A stretch of DNA of 64,000 bases from Clostridia bacterium (GTDB taxonomy: Bacteria; Bacillota; Clostridia; Christensenellales; Borkfalkiaceae): contig JAFTVF010000006.1 of the NCBI GenBank assembly GCA_017465865.1, positions 124,001 to 188,000 of the forward strand. Direction: 5' to 3'. Made by a program: the position numbers and the translations under genes. Positions 18,634 through 26,822 of this stretch are shown one piece after another. The notes below the pieces were generated by a model. That model saw only the letters and a program-made list of their open reading frames with translations. It searched no databases and had not been told where the DNA came from. Within the stretch, counting starts at the first letter, position 1; the number at the start of each line of letters is the position of its first letter.

Positions 18634-19467
18634 ATGAATACTAATTCTAAGATGTTAAACACGAAAGAACTTGATAGCTTACTGATGGATTTTCATACTC
18701 TGACAAATATGAAAATTTGTATTTACAACAGCAAAGGTGATGAAATGGAGTATTATCCCGAGCGATTTTCTTCTTTTTGCAGTCGGCTTAGAGAAGATAA
18801 GGAAAAAGAGGCGCTTTGTATGGAGTGCGACGCCAAGGCGCTAAGACTTTGCAGAGAAACGAGAAAAGCGCAGATTTATACTTGTCATGCCGGGCTTACG
18901 GAATGCGTTGTTCCCGTTATGGATGCCGTGGGTACGATCAAAGGTTTCATAGTAATAGGGCAAATGCGCGGAGCGGACGTCGGTTTTGAAACGTCCGTGC
19001 AAGATAACGATGAATTTAACGCAAGTCTGAGTAAAGAATTTTCGTTGCTACCGATCGTACCCGAACATAAACTTGCGGCGGCTGTGCATATTTTGGAGGT
19101 GTGCGCGGGCTATGAGTTATTGAAAAAAGCCGTGGAAGAGTTTGAGATGGGACTGGAAACGCGAATAGAGGAGTACGTTAGGAAAAATATTGCGGAAAAT
19201 CTTTGTGTGGAAAATTTGTGTCGTGAATTTCGGCTTTCGCGCGTAGAATTATATAATGTAATATATAGAGGGTATCGTTGCACGCCTGCGGGGTACGTAA
19301 AAGCAAGAAGACTTGATTTTGCAGGCGAGTTGTTAAAAACCACCAAATTGTCTGTTAATAAGATCGCAAGTAAATGCGGTATCCCCGATTATAATTATTT
19401 TTCAAAAGTATTTAAGAAAGCCTTTGGCGTGAGTCCGAGAGAATATAGAAAACGAACAAATAAATAA
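18634..19467 (+). CDS. AraC-family activator with PocR sensory domain
   Basis: 277 residues. Residues about 8-165 form a PocR-type sensor with a cysteine cluster (CSRLREDKEKEALCMECD, TCHAGLTECVVPV), a domain that binds small organic ligands. Residues about 185-275 are two AraC helix-turn-helix motifs ending in KKAFGVSPREYRK. Divergent from the kinase gene, so it very likely activates the sugar operon in response to a substrate or intermediate. The ribosome binding site is weak; an internal ATG at 18652 is an alternative start. Confidence 0.88.
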   Translation: MNTNSKMLNTKELDSLLMDFHTLTNMKICIYNSKGDEMEYYPERFSSFCSRLREDKEKEALCMECDAKALRLCRETRKAQIYTCHAGLTECVVPVMDAVGTIKGFIVIGQMRGADVGFETSVQDNDEFNASLSKEFSLLPIVPEHKLAAAVHILEVCAGYELLKKAVEEFEMGLETRIEEYVRKNIAENLCVENLCREFRLSRVELYNVIYRGYRCTPAGYVKARRLDFAGELLKTTKLSVNKIASKCGIPDYNYFSKVFKKAFGVSPREYRKRTNK

Positions 19468-19502
19468 TTTTACCGTAATGGAAACTATTTTCAACCAAAC
19501 AA

Positions 19503-19531
19503 TTGACATTTTCGAAAATATATTGTAAAAT
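19503..19531 (+). promoter_or_regulatory. Strong promoter of rny
   Basis: Perfect TTGACA (19503-19508), 17 bases, TAAAAT (19526-19531). A leader of about 85 bases precedes the rny start; no riboswitch fold was recognised in it. Confidence 0.85.
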
Positions 19532-19624
19532 AGATTTGATAGAAAAAATTATAAGTCGGATTTTGCTGAAATCCGTTAAAATAATCGATTTATCAATTTA
19601 ATTTTAATACAGGAGGCACAAACA

Positions 19625-21241
19625 ATGCACAACGTTAATTTGAGCGTCCTGTTTCTCACGGCGAAAGTGTCCGTGGGGTTGGTGATAGTTATAGCGGTTA
19701 TCGCTGCGATCGTTGCCGGTTTGATCGTATTTGGCGCGTCCAAATTCAGCGGCAAGAAAAAGGTAGGTTCTGCGAGCGTAGAAGCCCGTAAGATCGTTAC
19801 CGAAGCGCAAGCGGAAGCGGAACGTATCAAGACCCAAGGAAAGGAAGAAAGCAAGAGAGCTTTGAAAGAAGCCTTGCTTGAAGCAAAGGAACAGGACTTA
19901 AAATTAAGAAACGAATTCGAGCGTGAAACGAAAGAGAAGAAAGCGGAGATCCAGCGTATGGAACAACGCTTAACGCAAAAAGAGGATGCGCTCGATAAGA
20001 AGACGGAGTCCCTCGAACAGCAGAAAAACCACCTTCTTAAAAAAGAAGAAGAAGTACAGGTTCTGCAAGAAAAGCTCAGTTCTCAGCACGAACTGATGAT
20101 TCAGGAACTCGAAAAGGTAGCGCAGTTGACGCGCGACGAGGCGAAGCGTTTGTTGACGGAAGAAATTCTCGACAGCGTGCGCCACGACGTAGCGGTACAG
20201 GTACGCAACCTCGAACAACAGGCGAAAGACGAAGCCGATATGAACGCGAAAAAGATTATTTCGCTCGCGATTCAGAAATGCGCCGCGGATCAGGCGTCGG
20301 AAATCACCGTTTCCGTCGTACCTCTGCCCAGCGACGATATGAAAGCGCGTATTATCGGCCGTGAGGGCAGAAATATCCGTGCGCTGGAAAACGCAACGGG
20401 TATCGAGCTGATCGTTGACGATACGCCCGAAGTCGTAATTTTGTCGGGCTTCGATCCCGTACGTCGCGAGATCGCCCGTCTGTCCCTTGAAAAACTTATC
20501 AACGACGGCAGAATTCATCCCGCGCGTATCGAAGAAACGGTGGAAAAAGTTACCCGTGAAATGGATATGCAGATCAAAGAAGCGGGTGAAGCCGCAGTGT
20601 TTGAGGCGGGTATTTTCGGTTTGCATCCCGAACTTATTAAACTTATCGGCCGTTTGAAATTCCGTACCAGCTACGGACAGAACGTGTACAAGCATTCCGT
20701 GGAAGTTTCCATGCTCGCGGGACAGATGGCGGCAGAGCTTGGTTTGGACGTCAACTTTGCAAAACGCGCGGGCTTATTGCACGATATCGGTAAGGCGGTC
20801 GATCAGGAACAAGAAGGTACGCACATTCAGATCGGTGCGGATCTTGCGAAGAAATACAAAGAAAACGCGAATATCGTCAATGCGATCATGGCGCATCACG
20901 GCGACGTAGAGCCGAAAACGATCGAAGCCGTTCTTATTCAGGCGGCAGATGCGATTTCGGGCGCTCGTCCCGGGGCGAGAAGGGAAACAGGCTCGAACTA
21001 CGTTAAGAGATTGGAAAGATTGGAAGCGATCGCGTCCGATTTCCGCGGCGTTGAAAAGAGCTATGCAATCCAAGCGGGGCGTGAAGTCCGCGTTATCGTA
21101 AAGCCCGAACAGGTGGATGACGCGCAGGCGTTGTTCCTTGCGAAAGACATCGCGAAAAAGATCGAAACCGAGCTTGAATACCCCGGTCAGATCAAAGTCA
21201 ACGTTATCCGCGAATTCCGCGGCGTTGAATACGCGAAATAA
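19625..21241 (+). CDS. rny: Ribonuclease Y
   Basis: Membrane-anchored endoribonuclease that starts mRNA decay in Gram-positives. 538 residues: membrane helix at about 14-36, long coiled coil (about 55-195), KH RNA-binding domain with [13 protein letters not shown], and an HD phosphohydrolase domain with [13 protein letters not shown] and LLHDIGK near residue 385. AGGAGG precedes the ATG. The N-terminus has a longer periplasmic-side stub (about 15 residues) than usual. Confidence 0.96.
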   Translation: MHNVNLSVLFLTAKVSVGLVIVIAVIAAIVAGLIVFGASKFSGKKKVGSASVEARKIVTEAQAEAERIKTQGKEESKRALKEALLEAKEQDLKLRNEFERETKEKKAEIQRMEQRLTQKEDALDKKTESLEQQKNHLLKKEEEVQVLQEKLSSQHELMIQELEKVAQLTRDEAKRLLTEEILDSVRHDVAVQVRNLEQQAKDEADMNAKKIISLAIQKCAADQASEITVSVVPLPSDDMKARIIGREGRNIRALENATGIELIVDDTPEVVILSGFDPVRREIARLSLEKLINDGRIHPARIEETVEKVTREMDMQIKEAGEAAVFEAGIFGLHPELIKLIGRLKFRTSYGQNVYKHSVEVSMLAGQMAAELGLDVNFAKRAGLLHDIGKAVDQEQEGTHIQIGADLAKKYKENANIVNAIMAHHGDVEPKTIEAVLIQAADAISGARPGARRETGSNYVKRLERLEAIASDFRGVEKSYAIQAGREVRVIVKPEQVDDAQALFLAKDIAKKIETELEYPGQIKVNVIREFRGVEYAK

Positions 21242-21248
21242 GATGAGA

Positions 21249-21285
21249 AAAATAAATATCCACCAAAACGGTGGATATTTATTTT
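21249..21285 (+). terminator. Terminator after rny
   Basis: Perfect 16-base stem from AATAAATATCCACC with an AAAAC loop, ending in TTTT. Confidence 0.9.
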
Positions 21286-21289
21286 ACAG

Positions 21290-21342
21290 GACAAACACGC
21301 AACCTGTGGTTTTGGTGGAAAACGCTACTCTGCCGTTGAGCC
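21290..21342 (-). pseudogene. Decayed tRNA-Trp copy (T loop to D arm)
   Basis: On the minus strand the D arm reads GGCTCAACGGCAGAGTAGCG and the variable/T side AGGTTGCGTGTT, nearly the same as the intact tRNA-Trp at 21484-21558. The anticodon arm is altered (an ACC insertion after CC, disturbed stem) and both acceptor strands are lost. This is a remnant, not a working tRNA. Confidence 0.65.
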
Positions 21343-21350
21343 GTGAAAAG

Positions 21351-21378
21351 AAAAAATCCAACTGCTTATCGCAATTGG
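21351..21378 (-). terminator. Minus-strand hairpin terminator after a tRNA 3' end remnant
   Basis: CCAATTGC / GCAGTTGG stem (one mismatch) with a five-base loop and six T on the minus strand, three bases after a tRNA-like GCCA end. Confidence 0.6.
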
Positions 21379-21440
21379 TTTGGCAGGGGAGACTGTGAGG
21401 CGTAAGCGTAGCGGAATAGCGACAGCGTCAGACGCAACCT
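21379..21440 (-). pseudogene. Second decayed tRNA-Trp copy (acceptor 3' end and T-stem piece)
   Basis: The 15 bases at 21379-21393 are identical to 21482-21496, the acceptor 3' strand, discriminator and CCA of tRNA-Trp. About 37 unrelated bases then interrupt it before an AGGTTGCGT piece (21432-21440) that matches the variable loop and T stem. No D arm or anticodon arm remains. Confidence 0.55.
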
Positions 21441-21450
21441 GTTATAGGAA

Positions 21451-21482
21451 AGAAAAAAGCCTGTATCAAAACGATACAGACT
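21451..21482 (-). terminator. Terminator of tRNA-Trp (minus strand)
   Basis: Minus-strand stem AGTCTGTATC / GATACAGGCT with a GTTTT loop and a T run, directly after the tRNA CCA end. Confidence 0.8.
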
Positions 21483-21483
21483 T

Positions 21484-21558
21484 TGGCAGGGGAGACGCGA
21501 TTCGAACACGCAACCTACGGTTTTGGAGACCGCTACTCTACCGTTGAGCCACTCCCCT
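21484..21558 (-). tRNA. tRNA-Trp (anticodon CCA)
   Basis: Full cloverleaf on the minus strand: acceptor AGGGGAG / CTCCCCT, D arm GCTC-loop-GAGT, anticodon stem GCGGT / ACCGT around CTCCAAA, T arm GCGTG-TTCGAAT-CGCGT, discriminator G and an encoded CCA. It has its own perfect promoter and terminator, so it is a single-gene unit antisense to the rny-rnhA direction. Confidence 0.95.
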
Positions 21559-21571
21559 AAACAACGAAGCT

Positions 21572-21600
21572 ATTATATAACAAAAAAAAGGATTTGTCAA
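21572..21600 (-). promoter_or_regulatory. Consensus promoter of tRNA-Trp
   Basis: On the minus strand TTGACA (21600-21595), 17 bases, TATAAT (21577-21572), ending 13 bases before the tRNA 5' end. Confidence 0.92.
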
Positions 21601-21672
21601 TTATTTTTACGCCTTAAAAAAGGGATTTTTGATAAAAGGCGAAACATTTCTAAAAAAAGCGAGAACAATGCA

Positions 21673-22137
21673 ATGAAAAAGCAAGTAACTTTATATACGG
21701 ACGGCGCGTGTTCGGGAAATCCGGGTCTTGGCGGTTACGGCGGGATTTTAATTTACGGTGAAATCCAACGCGAATACAGCGGCGCGGAAAAGCAAACGAC
21801 GAATAACCGTATGGAAATTCTGGCGGTTATCGTCGGGTTAAAGCGCCTGAAATACCCCTGTAAAGTGGACGTATACAGCGATTCGGCGTATACGGTGAAT
21901 GCGTTTTTAGAGGGCTGGATCTACGGTTGGAAAAAGAACGGCTGGAAAAAAGCCGACGGCAAGCCCGTTCTCAATACCGATTTATGGGAAGAGCTGTATA
22001 CGCTCACCCAAACGCACGAAGTAACCTTTCATAAAGTAGCGGGGCACGCGGATAACGCGTTGAACAACCGTTGCGACGAGCTTGCACGCGGTGCGATCAC
22101 AGAACTTAGAAAAAATATGCTAGTAGCGGAAGAATAA
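21673..22137 (+). CDS. rnhA: Ribonuclease HI
   Basis: 154 residues; degrades RNA in RNA-DNA hybrids. Catalytic carboxylates are in place: YTDGACSGNPG, NNRMEILAV, YSDSAYTVN and RCDELAR, with the HADN-type handle loop. Start taken at ATG 21673 because homology begins there; further upstream the frame runs into the tRNA gene. The ribosome binding site is poor (GCGAG). Confidence 0.93.
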   Translation: MKKQVTLYTDGACSGNPGLGGYGGILIYGEIQREYSGAEKQTTNNRMEILAVIVGLKRLKYPCKVDVYSDSAYTVNAFLEGWIYGWKKNGWKKADGKPVLNTDLWEELYTLTQTHEVTFHKVAGHADNALNNRCDELARGAITELRKNMLVAEE

Positions 22138-22218
22138 ACGCAAATTTTCATAAAACCGTTATAATTTCCTCAAAAAATGCTTATACTATATAATTATAAA
22201 GCATGTCGGAGAGCGGTT

Positions 22219-23145
22219 ATGAAAGCACAGAATAAAGCAGTAAAAGACGGGAAAAGAGGCAGGTATCTGTTCGTTCTCGTCTTTTTCGTTTTTACAATTT
22301 TAAGCATAGTTTTCGGTTTGTTGTGCTTGAAAGGCACGCAGAACTCTTTTATCAATCGAAACGTATTAGCGTTTTCTTTGGTTCAAGGTGTGTTTTTTAT
22401 AACGCTTGGCGGGTTTTGCATATGGTTCGTTTTGTCTAATAAAAAAACGCTTGCAAAGACGTTTTTGAGTTTGTATATTCTGATTTTATTTTGCTTGATC
22501 CTAATTTTCGTATTTCAAAAAACAGGCTTTTTCGCCGTGGTTCGCGATGCTGAAAAATTGCAGGCATACCTTGAACGCGCAGGATTGTGGATGCCGTTAT
22601 TTTATACGGTGTTGCAGTTTTTACAGGTCGTCGTTTTACCTATTCCAAGCGTAGTAAGTACGGTGGTGGGCGTGGCGCTGTTCGGACCGTTCCAAGCCAT
22701 GATTTATAGCCTGATCGGGATCGTATTAGGCTCGATTACGGCATTTTTTATCGGGAGAAAATTAGGATATAAAGCCGTAGCGTGGATGATCGGCGAAGAA
22801 ACACTTGAAAAATGGCAGAAGAAGATGAAAGGCAAAGATAACCTGTTTTTGACCCTGATGTTTCTTTTGCCTCTTTTTCCCGACGATATCTTGTGTTTTG
22901 TTGCAGGACTTTCGTCTATGACGACAAGATATTTTCTAATAATGATCCTAGCGTCTCGTACGCTAGCGATAGCAGGCACTTGTTATTCCATTGATTTTAT
23001 ACCGTTCAATACGTGGTGGGGGATATCGCTTTGGACTTTGTTTTTGATCGGCGTGGTGGTGTTGTTTGTTGCCGTCTATAAAAATATGGATAAAATTCAA
23101 CGTTGGCTGAAAAAATTGAAAAGGAAGAAAGACAAGAATAAGTAA
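22219..23145 (+). CDS. VTT-domain (TVP38/TMEM64, DedA-like) membrane protein
   Basis: 308 residues from ATG 22219 (GGAG at 22208-22211; the upstream in-frame ATG at 22177 lies in a TATAAT-like region). Six to seven hydrophobic segments; the VTT core is visible as VVLPIPSVVSTVVGVALFG, then GSITAFFIGRKLG and LPLFPDDILCFVAGLSSM. The tail is very basic (KKLKRKKDKNK). Family members act in lipid scrambling or small-solute transport; the substrate here is unknown. Confidence 0.82.
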   Translation: MKAQNKAVKDGKRGRYLFVLVFFVFTILSIVFGLLCLKGTQNSFINRNVLAFSLVQGVFFITLGGFCIWFVLSNKKTLAKTFLSLYILILFCLILIFVFQKTGFFAVVRDAEKLQAYLERAGLWMPLFYTVLQFLQVVVLPIPSVVSTVVGVALFGPFQAMIYSLIGIVLGSITAFFIGRKLGYKAVAWMIGEETLEKWQKKMKGKDNLFLTLMFLLPLFPDDILCFVAGLSSMTTRYFLIMILASRTLAIAGTCYSIDFIPFNTWWGISLWTLFLIGVVVLFVAVYKNMDKIQRWLKKLKRKKDKNK

Positions 23146-23221
23146 TATTTTTGATAAAGCGTCGCATACTGAAAGAAACGCTTGTTGAAAAATATATTCG
23201 ATAAATCAATTATAAAAAAGC

Positions 23222-23280
23222 AAAAAATCGACGATGCGAATACTCGAATGTACAAAGAGGCGCGCATTGTCGATTTTTTA
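23222..23280 (+). terminator. Terminator after the VTT gene
   Basis: Long hairpin AAAAAATCGAC-GATGCG / CGCATTGTCGATTTTTT with a 24-base loop, T run at the end. Confidence 0.7.
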
Positions 23281-23311
23281 CAAAAAAAGTAAAAAATGTT
23301 CTTTTGAATAC

Positions 23312-23340
23312 TTGCATTTTGGAACTTTTTGCTGTATAAT
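23312..23340 (+). promoter_or_regulatory. Promoter of the sodium-pump decarboxylase cluster
   Basis: TTGCAT (23312-23317), 17 bases, TATAAT (23335-23340). The leader to the first ATG is about 78 bases. Confidence 0.75.
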
Positions 23341-23424
23341 GGTAATTGGTCGAGAGTTGGCAAATTTTGAAAATTTAAGGCGTTAACAAAAAACAAAAGA
23401 CCAAATTTCTTGGAGGAGAAAGTA

Positions 23425-24792
23425 ATGGATAAAATTCAGTTACTGCAAGAAAGAAAAGCCAAAATTGCGGCGGTGGGTAAAGAGATTCGGGAACGGATCA
23501 CGGCGCTTATCGACGAGGATAGCTTTGTCGAGCTTTCCGCATTCAGCTTTTCCAAAAACGATTTTTACGGTGAAAACGCAGAGGGCGAAGGCGTAGTAAC
23601 GGGCTTTGCTACGATCAGCGGATATCCGTTCTATATCGTTGGGCAGAATTACAAGGTTCTTGACGGCGGTATGTCCAAGGCGAGTTGCGAAAAGATCGTA
23701 AAATGCTTGGATACGGCTGAAAAGAACGAAACCCCCGTATTGTATTTGCTCAATACGCACGGCGTACAGGTGGGTGAGGGCGTAACCGTATTAGAGGGGC
23801 TTGGAAAACTTCTTATGAGAAGTACGCAGTTGAAAGGCGTTGTACCTCAGTACGTTGTCGTAGACGGCGACGTTTACGGTTCAGCTGCAATGCTTGCGGC
23901 GATTGCCGACTTTACTTTCTTTGTGGAAAAGAAGAGCGTGCTTGCAATCAACAGCCCGTTCGTTTTGTCTGCAAAAGCAGGAAAAAATCTGCCTAAGGAA
24001 GAAGTAGGTGGAGCAAAAGCACTCGATAAAACAGGGCTCGTTTCTTTTGAAGTTGCCGAGCTTGGCGAAGTAAAAGACAAAATCGTCTCGCTTTGCGAGC
24101 TGATGGATATGCCCGTAATCGACGCGGAGCTTAACGAATCTGTTCCCGTGCTCAACGAAACGGTTACAACGGAAAATCTGATGACGATTTTCGAATCGCC
24201 TATGGAGATTTGTGCAAATTACGAACCCGAAGTAAAAACACTGCTTGCGCGTATCGGCGGGATTGCCGTTGCGGCGGTCGTTTTTGCGGGCGGTGAAGAC
24301 GGCGTGGAGCTTAACGCGGCGAAACTTGCAAAGATTAGAAATTTTGCGGAATTTGCTTGTTGTTATCATCTGCCGTTCGTTACGTTTACCGATACCAAAG
24401 GAATTTGTCCTTGCGCTTGCGCGAACAACAGTCGCGTCATGAAAGAGGCGGGAGAATATCTTGAGATCCTCGACGCAATCGGCACGGCGAAAATCTCCGT
24501 CGTGTATAAGAAAGCAATCGGGCTGGGTTATTCCCTGTTTGCTTCTAAATCGGTCGGATTTGATTATACTTGCGCGTTTGCGAACGCAAAGATCGCGTTA
24601 TTCGACAGCGTACAGGGCGCGCAGATTGAGCTTGGAAACGAAAAAGCGGACAAGACAGCGCTTGCGGAAAGATACGCGGACGAAAATTCCGATCCTGTCA
24701 ATGCGGCAAAGGACGGATACGTGGACGCGATTATCGAACCGCAGTTTGTAAAACAATATCTTATCGTAGCGTTGCAAATGCTCGCGAGATAA
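23425..24792 (+). CDS. Divergent MmdA-like acyl-CoA carboxyltransferase
   Basis: 455 residues from ATG 23425 (GGAGGAG at 23412-23418; an in-frame TTG at 23410 overlaps that site). Two crotonase-like carboxyltransferase halves as in the 12S subunit of transcarboxylase and MmdA. The acyl-CoA site motifs are altered: the usual GARIQEG region reads GVQVGEG, and GPCAGGAVY reads GDVYGSAAM. The length is about 60 residues under the family norm. It would move carboxyl between biotin and an acyl-CoA. First gene of a five-gene operon with a biotin carrier and sodium-pump subunits. Confidence 0.75.
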   Translation: MDKIQLLQERKAKIAAVGKEIRERITALIDEDSFVELSAFSFSKNDFYGENAEGEGVVTGFATISGYPFYIVGQNYKVLDGGMSKASCEKIVKCLDTAEKNETPVLYLLNTHGVQVGEGVTVLEGLGKLLMRSTQLKGVVPQYVVVDGDVYGSAAMLAAIADFTFFVEKKSVLAINSPFVLSAKAGKNLPKEEVGGAKALDKTGLVSFEVAELGEVKDKIVSLCELMDMPVIDAELNESVPVLNETVTTENLMTIFESPMEICANYEPEVKTLLARIGGIAVAAVVFAGGEDGVELNAAKLAKIRNFAEFACCYHLPFVTFTDTKGICPCACANNSRVMKEAGEYLEILDAIGTAKISVVYKKAIGLGYSLFASKSVGFDYTCAFANAKIALFDSVQGAQIELGNEKADKTALAERYADENSDPVNAAKDGYVDAIIEPQFVKQYLIVALQMLAR

Positions 24793-24805
24793 AGGGAGGT
24801 AGCGA

Positions 24806-25168
24806 ATGCTGAACAATTTGTTGAATGCAGAAGCTCTTCCCGAGGGTGGACAAATCGTATCCATTCCCACGGCGGCGTTATATGCACTGATCGGTTTTTT
24901 GGTAGTGTTCGCGGGGATTGCATTTCTGATCTTCGTTGTCTGGCTCGTCGGAAAGGTGATGAATAAATCGCCTATGGCTACGAAAACCAAGACGGAGAAG
25001 AAAGAACCCGTCGTGCCGACGGAAACGGTTTCGGAGAGCTTAGCCGTAGCGGACGCCGAGGAACTCAACGACGAAACGGTAGCGGTGATTATGGCGACGC
25101 TTATGGCGTATTATCAAAAGAACAATCCTAAATGTGAATTTACGGTAAAGAGAATTAAGAGAATTTAA
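24806..25168 (+). CDS. OadG/MmdD-like small membrane subunit
   Basis: 120 residues: one membrane helix (about 25-50), a charged Lys/Glu/Thr linker, and a C-terminal helical end ATLMAYYQKNNPKCEFTVKRI typical of the gamma/delta subunit that joins the carboxyltransferase to the membrane pump. GGGAGG lies just before the ATG. Low-conservation family; the call rests on size, topology, the C-terminal pattern and position. Confidence 0.8.
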   Translation: MLNNLLNAEALPEGGQIVSIPTAALYALIGFLVVFAGIAFLIFVVWLVGKVMNKSPMATKTKTEKKEPVVPTETVSESLAVADAEELNDETVAVIMATLMAYYQKNNPKCEFTVKRIKRI

Positions 25169-25180
25169 GGAGAAAATATC

Positions 25181-25570
25181 ATGCGTAATTTTGTTATCAC
25201 GGTAAACGGTAAATCTTATCAAGTAGGGGTAGAAGAAGTAGGGGCAACCGCTTCCGCACCCGTTGTTATGGCGCCTGTTGCTGCGCCCGTAGCGGCAGCA
25301 CCCGCACTCGCGGCGGCTCCCTCGCCTGTACAGAGCGCGCCTAAGGCTGCGCCTGCAAGCGGTGAAAAAGTTCTTTCTCCGTTCCCTGGGCTTATTAAAA
25401 ACCTTTTGGTTGCAGAGGGCGCAACGGTAACGAAGGATCAGCCGATCCTCGTTTTGGAAGCCATGAAAATGGACAACGACATTACCGCGCCTTGCGACGG
25501 CGTCGTTAGCTTCTGCGTTGCAAAGGGCGCAAACGTTGAGTCCGACGCGGTATTGGCGGTTATCGGTTAA
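25181..25570 (+). CDS. Biotin carboxyl carrier protein of the decarboxylase
   Basis: 129 residues: short N-terminal segment, an Ala/Pro-rich flexible hinge (about 25-60), then a biotinyl domain with the EAMKM motif whose lysine is biotinylated. It shuttles carboxyl groups between the carboxyltransferase(s) and the membrane subunit, as MmdC or the 1.3S subunit of transcarboxylase does. Confidence 0.93.
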   Translation: MRNFVITVNGKSYQVGVEEVGATASAPVVMAPVAAPVAAAPALAAAPSPVQSAPKAAPASGEKVLSPFPGLIKNLLVAEGATVTKDQPILVLEAMKMDNDITAPCDGVVSFCVAKGANVESDAVLAVIG

Positions 25571-25590
25571 AAAGTTTAAGGGGTAAAGTT

Positions 25591-26805
25591 ATGCAAATCA
25601 ATTTACTCTCGAAAATCAGCGAGATAGGCGATATGTTCCTGAATTTATGGGAATCGTCAGGTCTTGCGAACGGATCGTGGCCGTGGCAAAACTACGTCAT
25701 GATACTCGTTTCTTTCGTGCTGATATATCTGGCGATCGTCAAAAAATTCGAGCCACTTTTATTATTGCCGATTGCGTTCGGTATGTTTTTGATCAATCTC
25801 CCCGGGGCATACGATATTCTCTGGGGTAAATATGCAGAGGGTGCGGCGCATACTTATGAAAACGTTACTCCGAATAGTCGTGGGCTTTTGTGGTATCTTT
25901 TCTACGGCGTTCAGAACGTTATTTATCCTCCGCTCATCTTCCTTGGAATCGGTGCAATGACCGATTTCGGACCGCTTATTTCTAACCCCAAGAGCATGCT
26001 TATCGGCGCGGCGGCACAGCTTGGTATTTTCTTGACCTTGATCGGTGCGGTTGCGCTTGGGTTTGACCTTGCGGCTGCGGCTTCGATCTCGATTATCGGC
26101 GGCGCGGACGGACCTACGGCGATTTACGTAACGCAGTCTTTGGCACAATTTACGAACGAAGATTTGCTTTCAGCGATTGCAATCGCGGCGTATTCGTATA
26201 TGGCGTTGATTCCGATTATCCAAAAGCCTATTATGAAATTGCTCGTTCCTAAAAAAGAACGTCAAATCAAAATGAAACCTTTGCGTACGGTTAATAAAGT
26301 GGAGAAAATCGTATTCCCGATCGTAGTAACACTCGTCGTTGGCTGTTTGCTTCCCGACGCAGTACCTCTGTTGGGTATGTTGATGCTCGGTAATTTATTG
26401 AAAGAATCGGGCGTTTGCGACAGACTTTCTTCTCAAGCCCAGAACGGTCTGATGAACACGATCACGATTTTCTTGGGCGTTTCGGTCGGCTGTAAAGCGT
26501 TTGGCGGAACGTTCTTACAAGTACAAACGCTGATGATTATTGGGCTTGGTTTGTTGGCGTTTATGTGTGGAACGATTGGTGGCTTGCTTATGGGGCGTTT
26601 GATGTGCAAACTTTCCAAAGGCAAGATCAACCCGCTAATCGGTAGCGCGGGCGTTTCGGCTGTGCCCATGGCGGCGCGTATTTCCGAGGACGTCGGGCGT
26701 GAAGAAAATCCCAACAACCATCTTTTGATGCACGCAATGGGACCTAATGTTGCAGGCGTAATCGGCTCGGCGATCGCCGCAGGTTTCTTGCTCTCACTCT
26801 TTTAA
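25591..26805 (+). CDS. Sodium-pumping decarboxylase beta subunit (OadB/MmdB/GcdB)
   Basis: 404 residues, about nine to eleven membrane segments. Family signature regions are visible: [32 protein letters not shown] with the sodium-coordinating Asp, and the C-terminal [18 protein letters not shown]. It decarboxylates carboxybiotin and exports Na+. Position in a biotin operon agrees. Confidence 0.95.
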   Translation: MQINLLSKISEIGDMFLNLWESSGLANGSWPWQNYVMILVSFVLIYLAIVKKFEPLLLLPIAFGMFLINLPGAYDILWGKYAEGAAHTYENVTPNSRGLLWYLFYGVQNVIYPPLIFLGIGAMTDFGPLISNPKSMLIGAAAQLGIFLTLIGAVALGFDLAAAASISIIGGADGPTAIYVTQSLAQFTNEDLLSAIAIAAYSYMALIPIIQKPIMKLLVPKKERQIKMKPLRTVNKVEKIVFPIVVTLVVGCLLPDAVPLLGMLMLGNLLKESGVCDRLSSQAQNGLMNTITIFLGVSVGCKAFGGTFLQVQTLMIIGLGLLAFMCGTIGGLLMGRLMCKLSKGKINPLIGSAGVSAVPMAARISEDVGREENPNNHLLMHAMGPNVAGVIGSAIAAGFLLSLF

Positions 26806-26822
26806 TATCGAGGTAAAAAATT

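Noticed and set aside
19532..19624. Riboswitch in the rny leader
   Set aside because: The leader is short, AT-rich and shows no conserved aptamer pattern that I can recognise.
21394..21430. Insertion sequence end inside the tRNA remnant
   Set aside because: Only about 37 bases, no terminal inverted repeats or target duplication could be seen.
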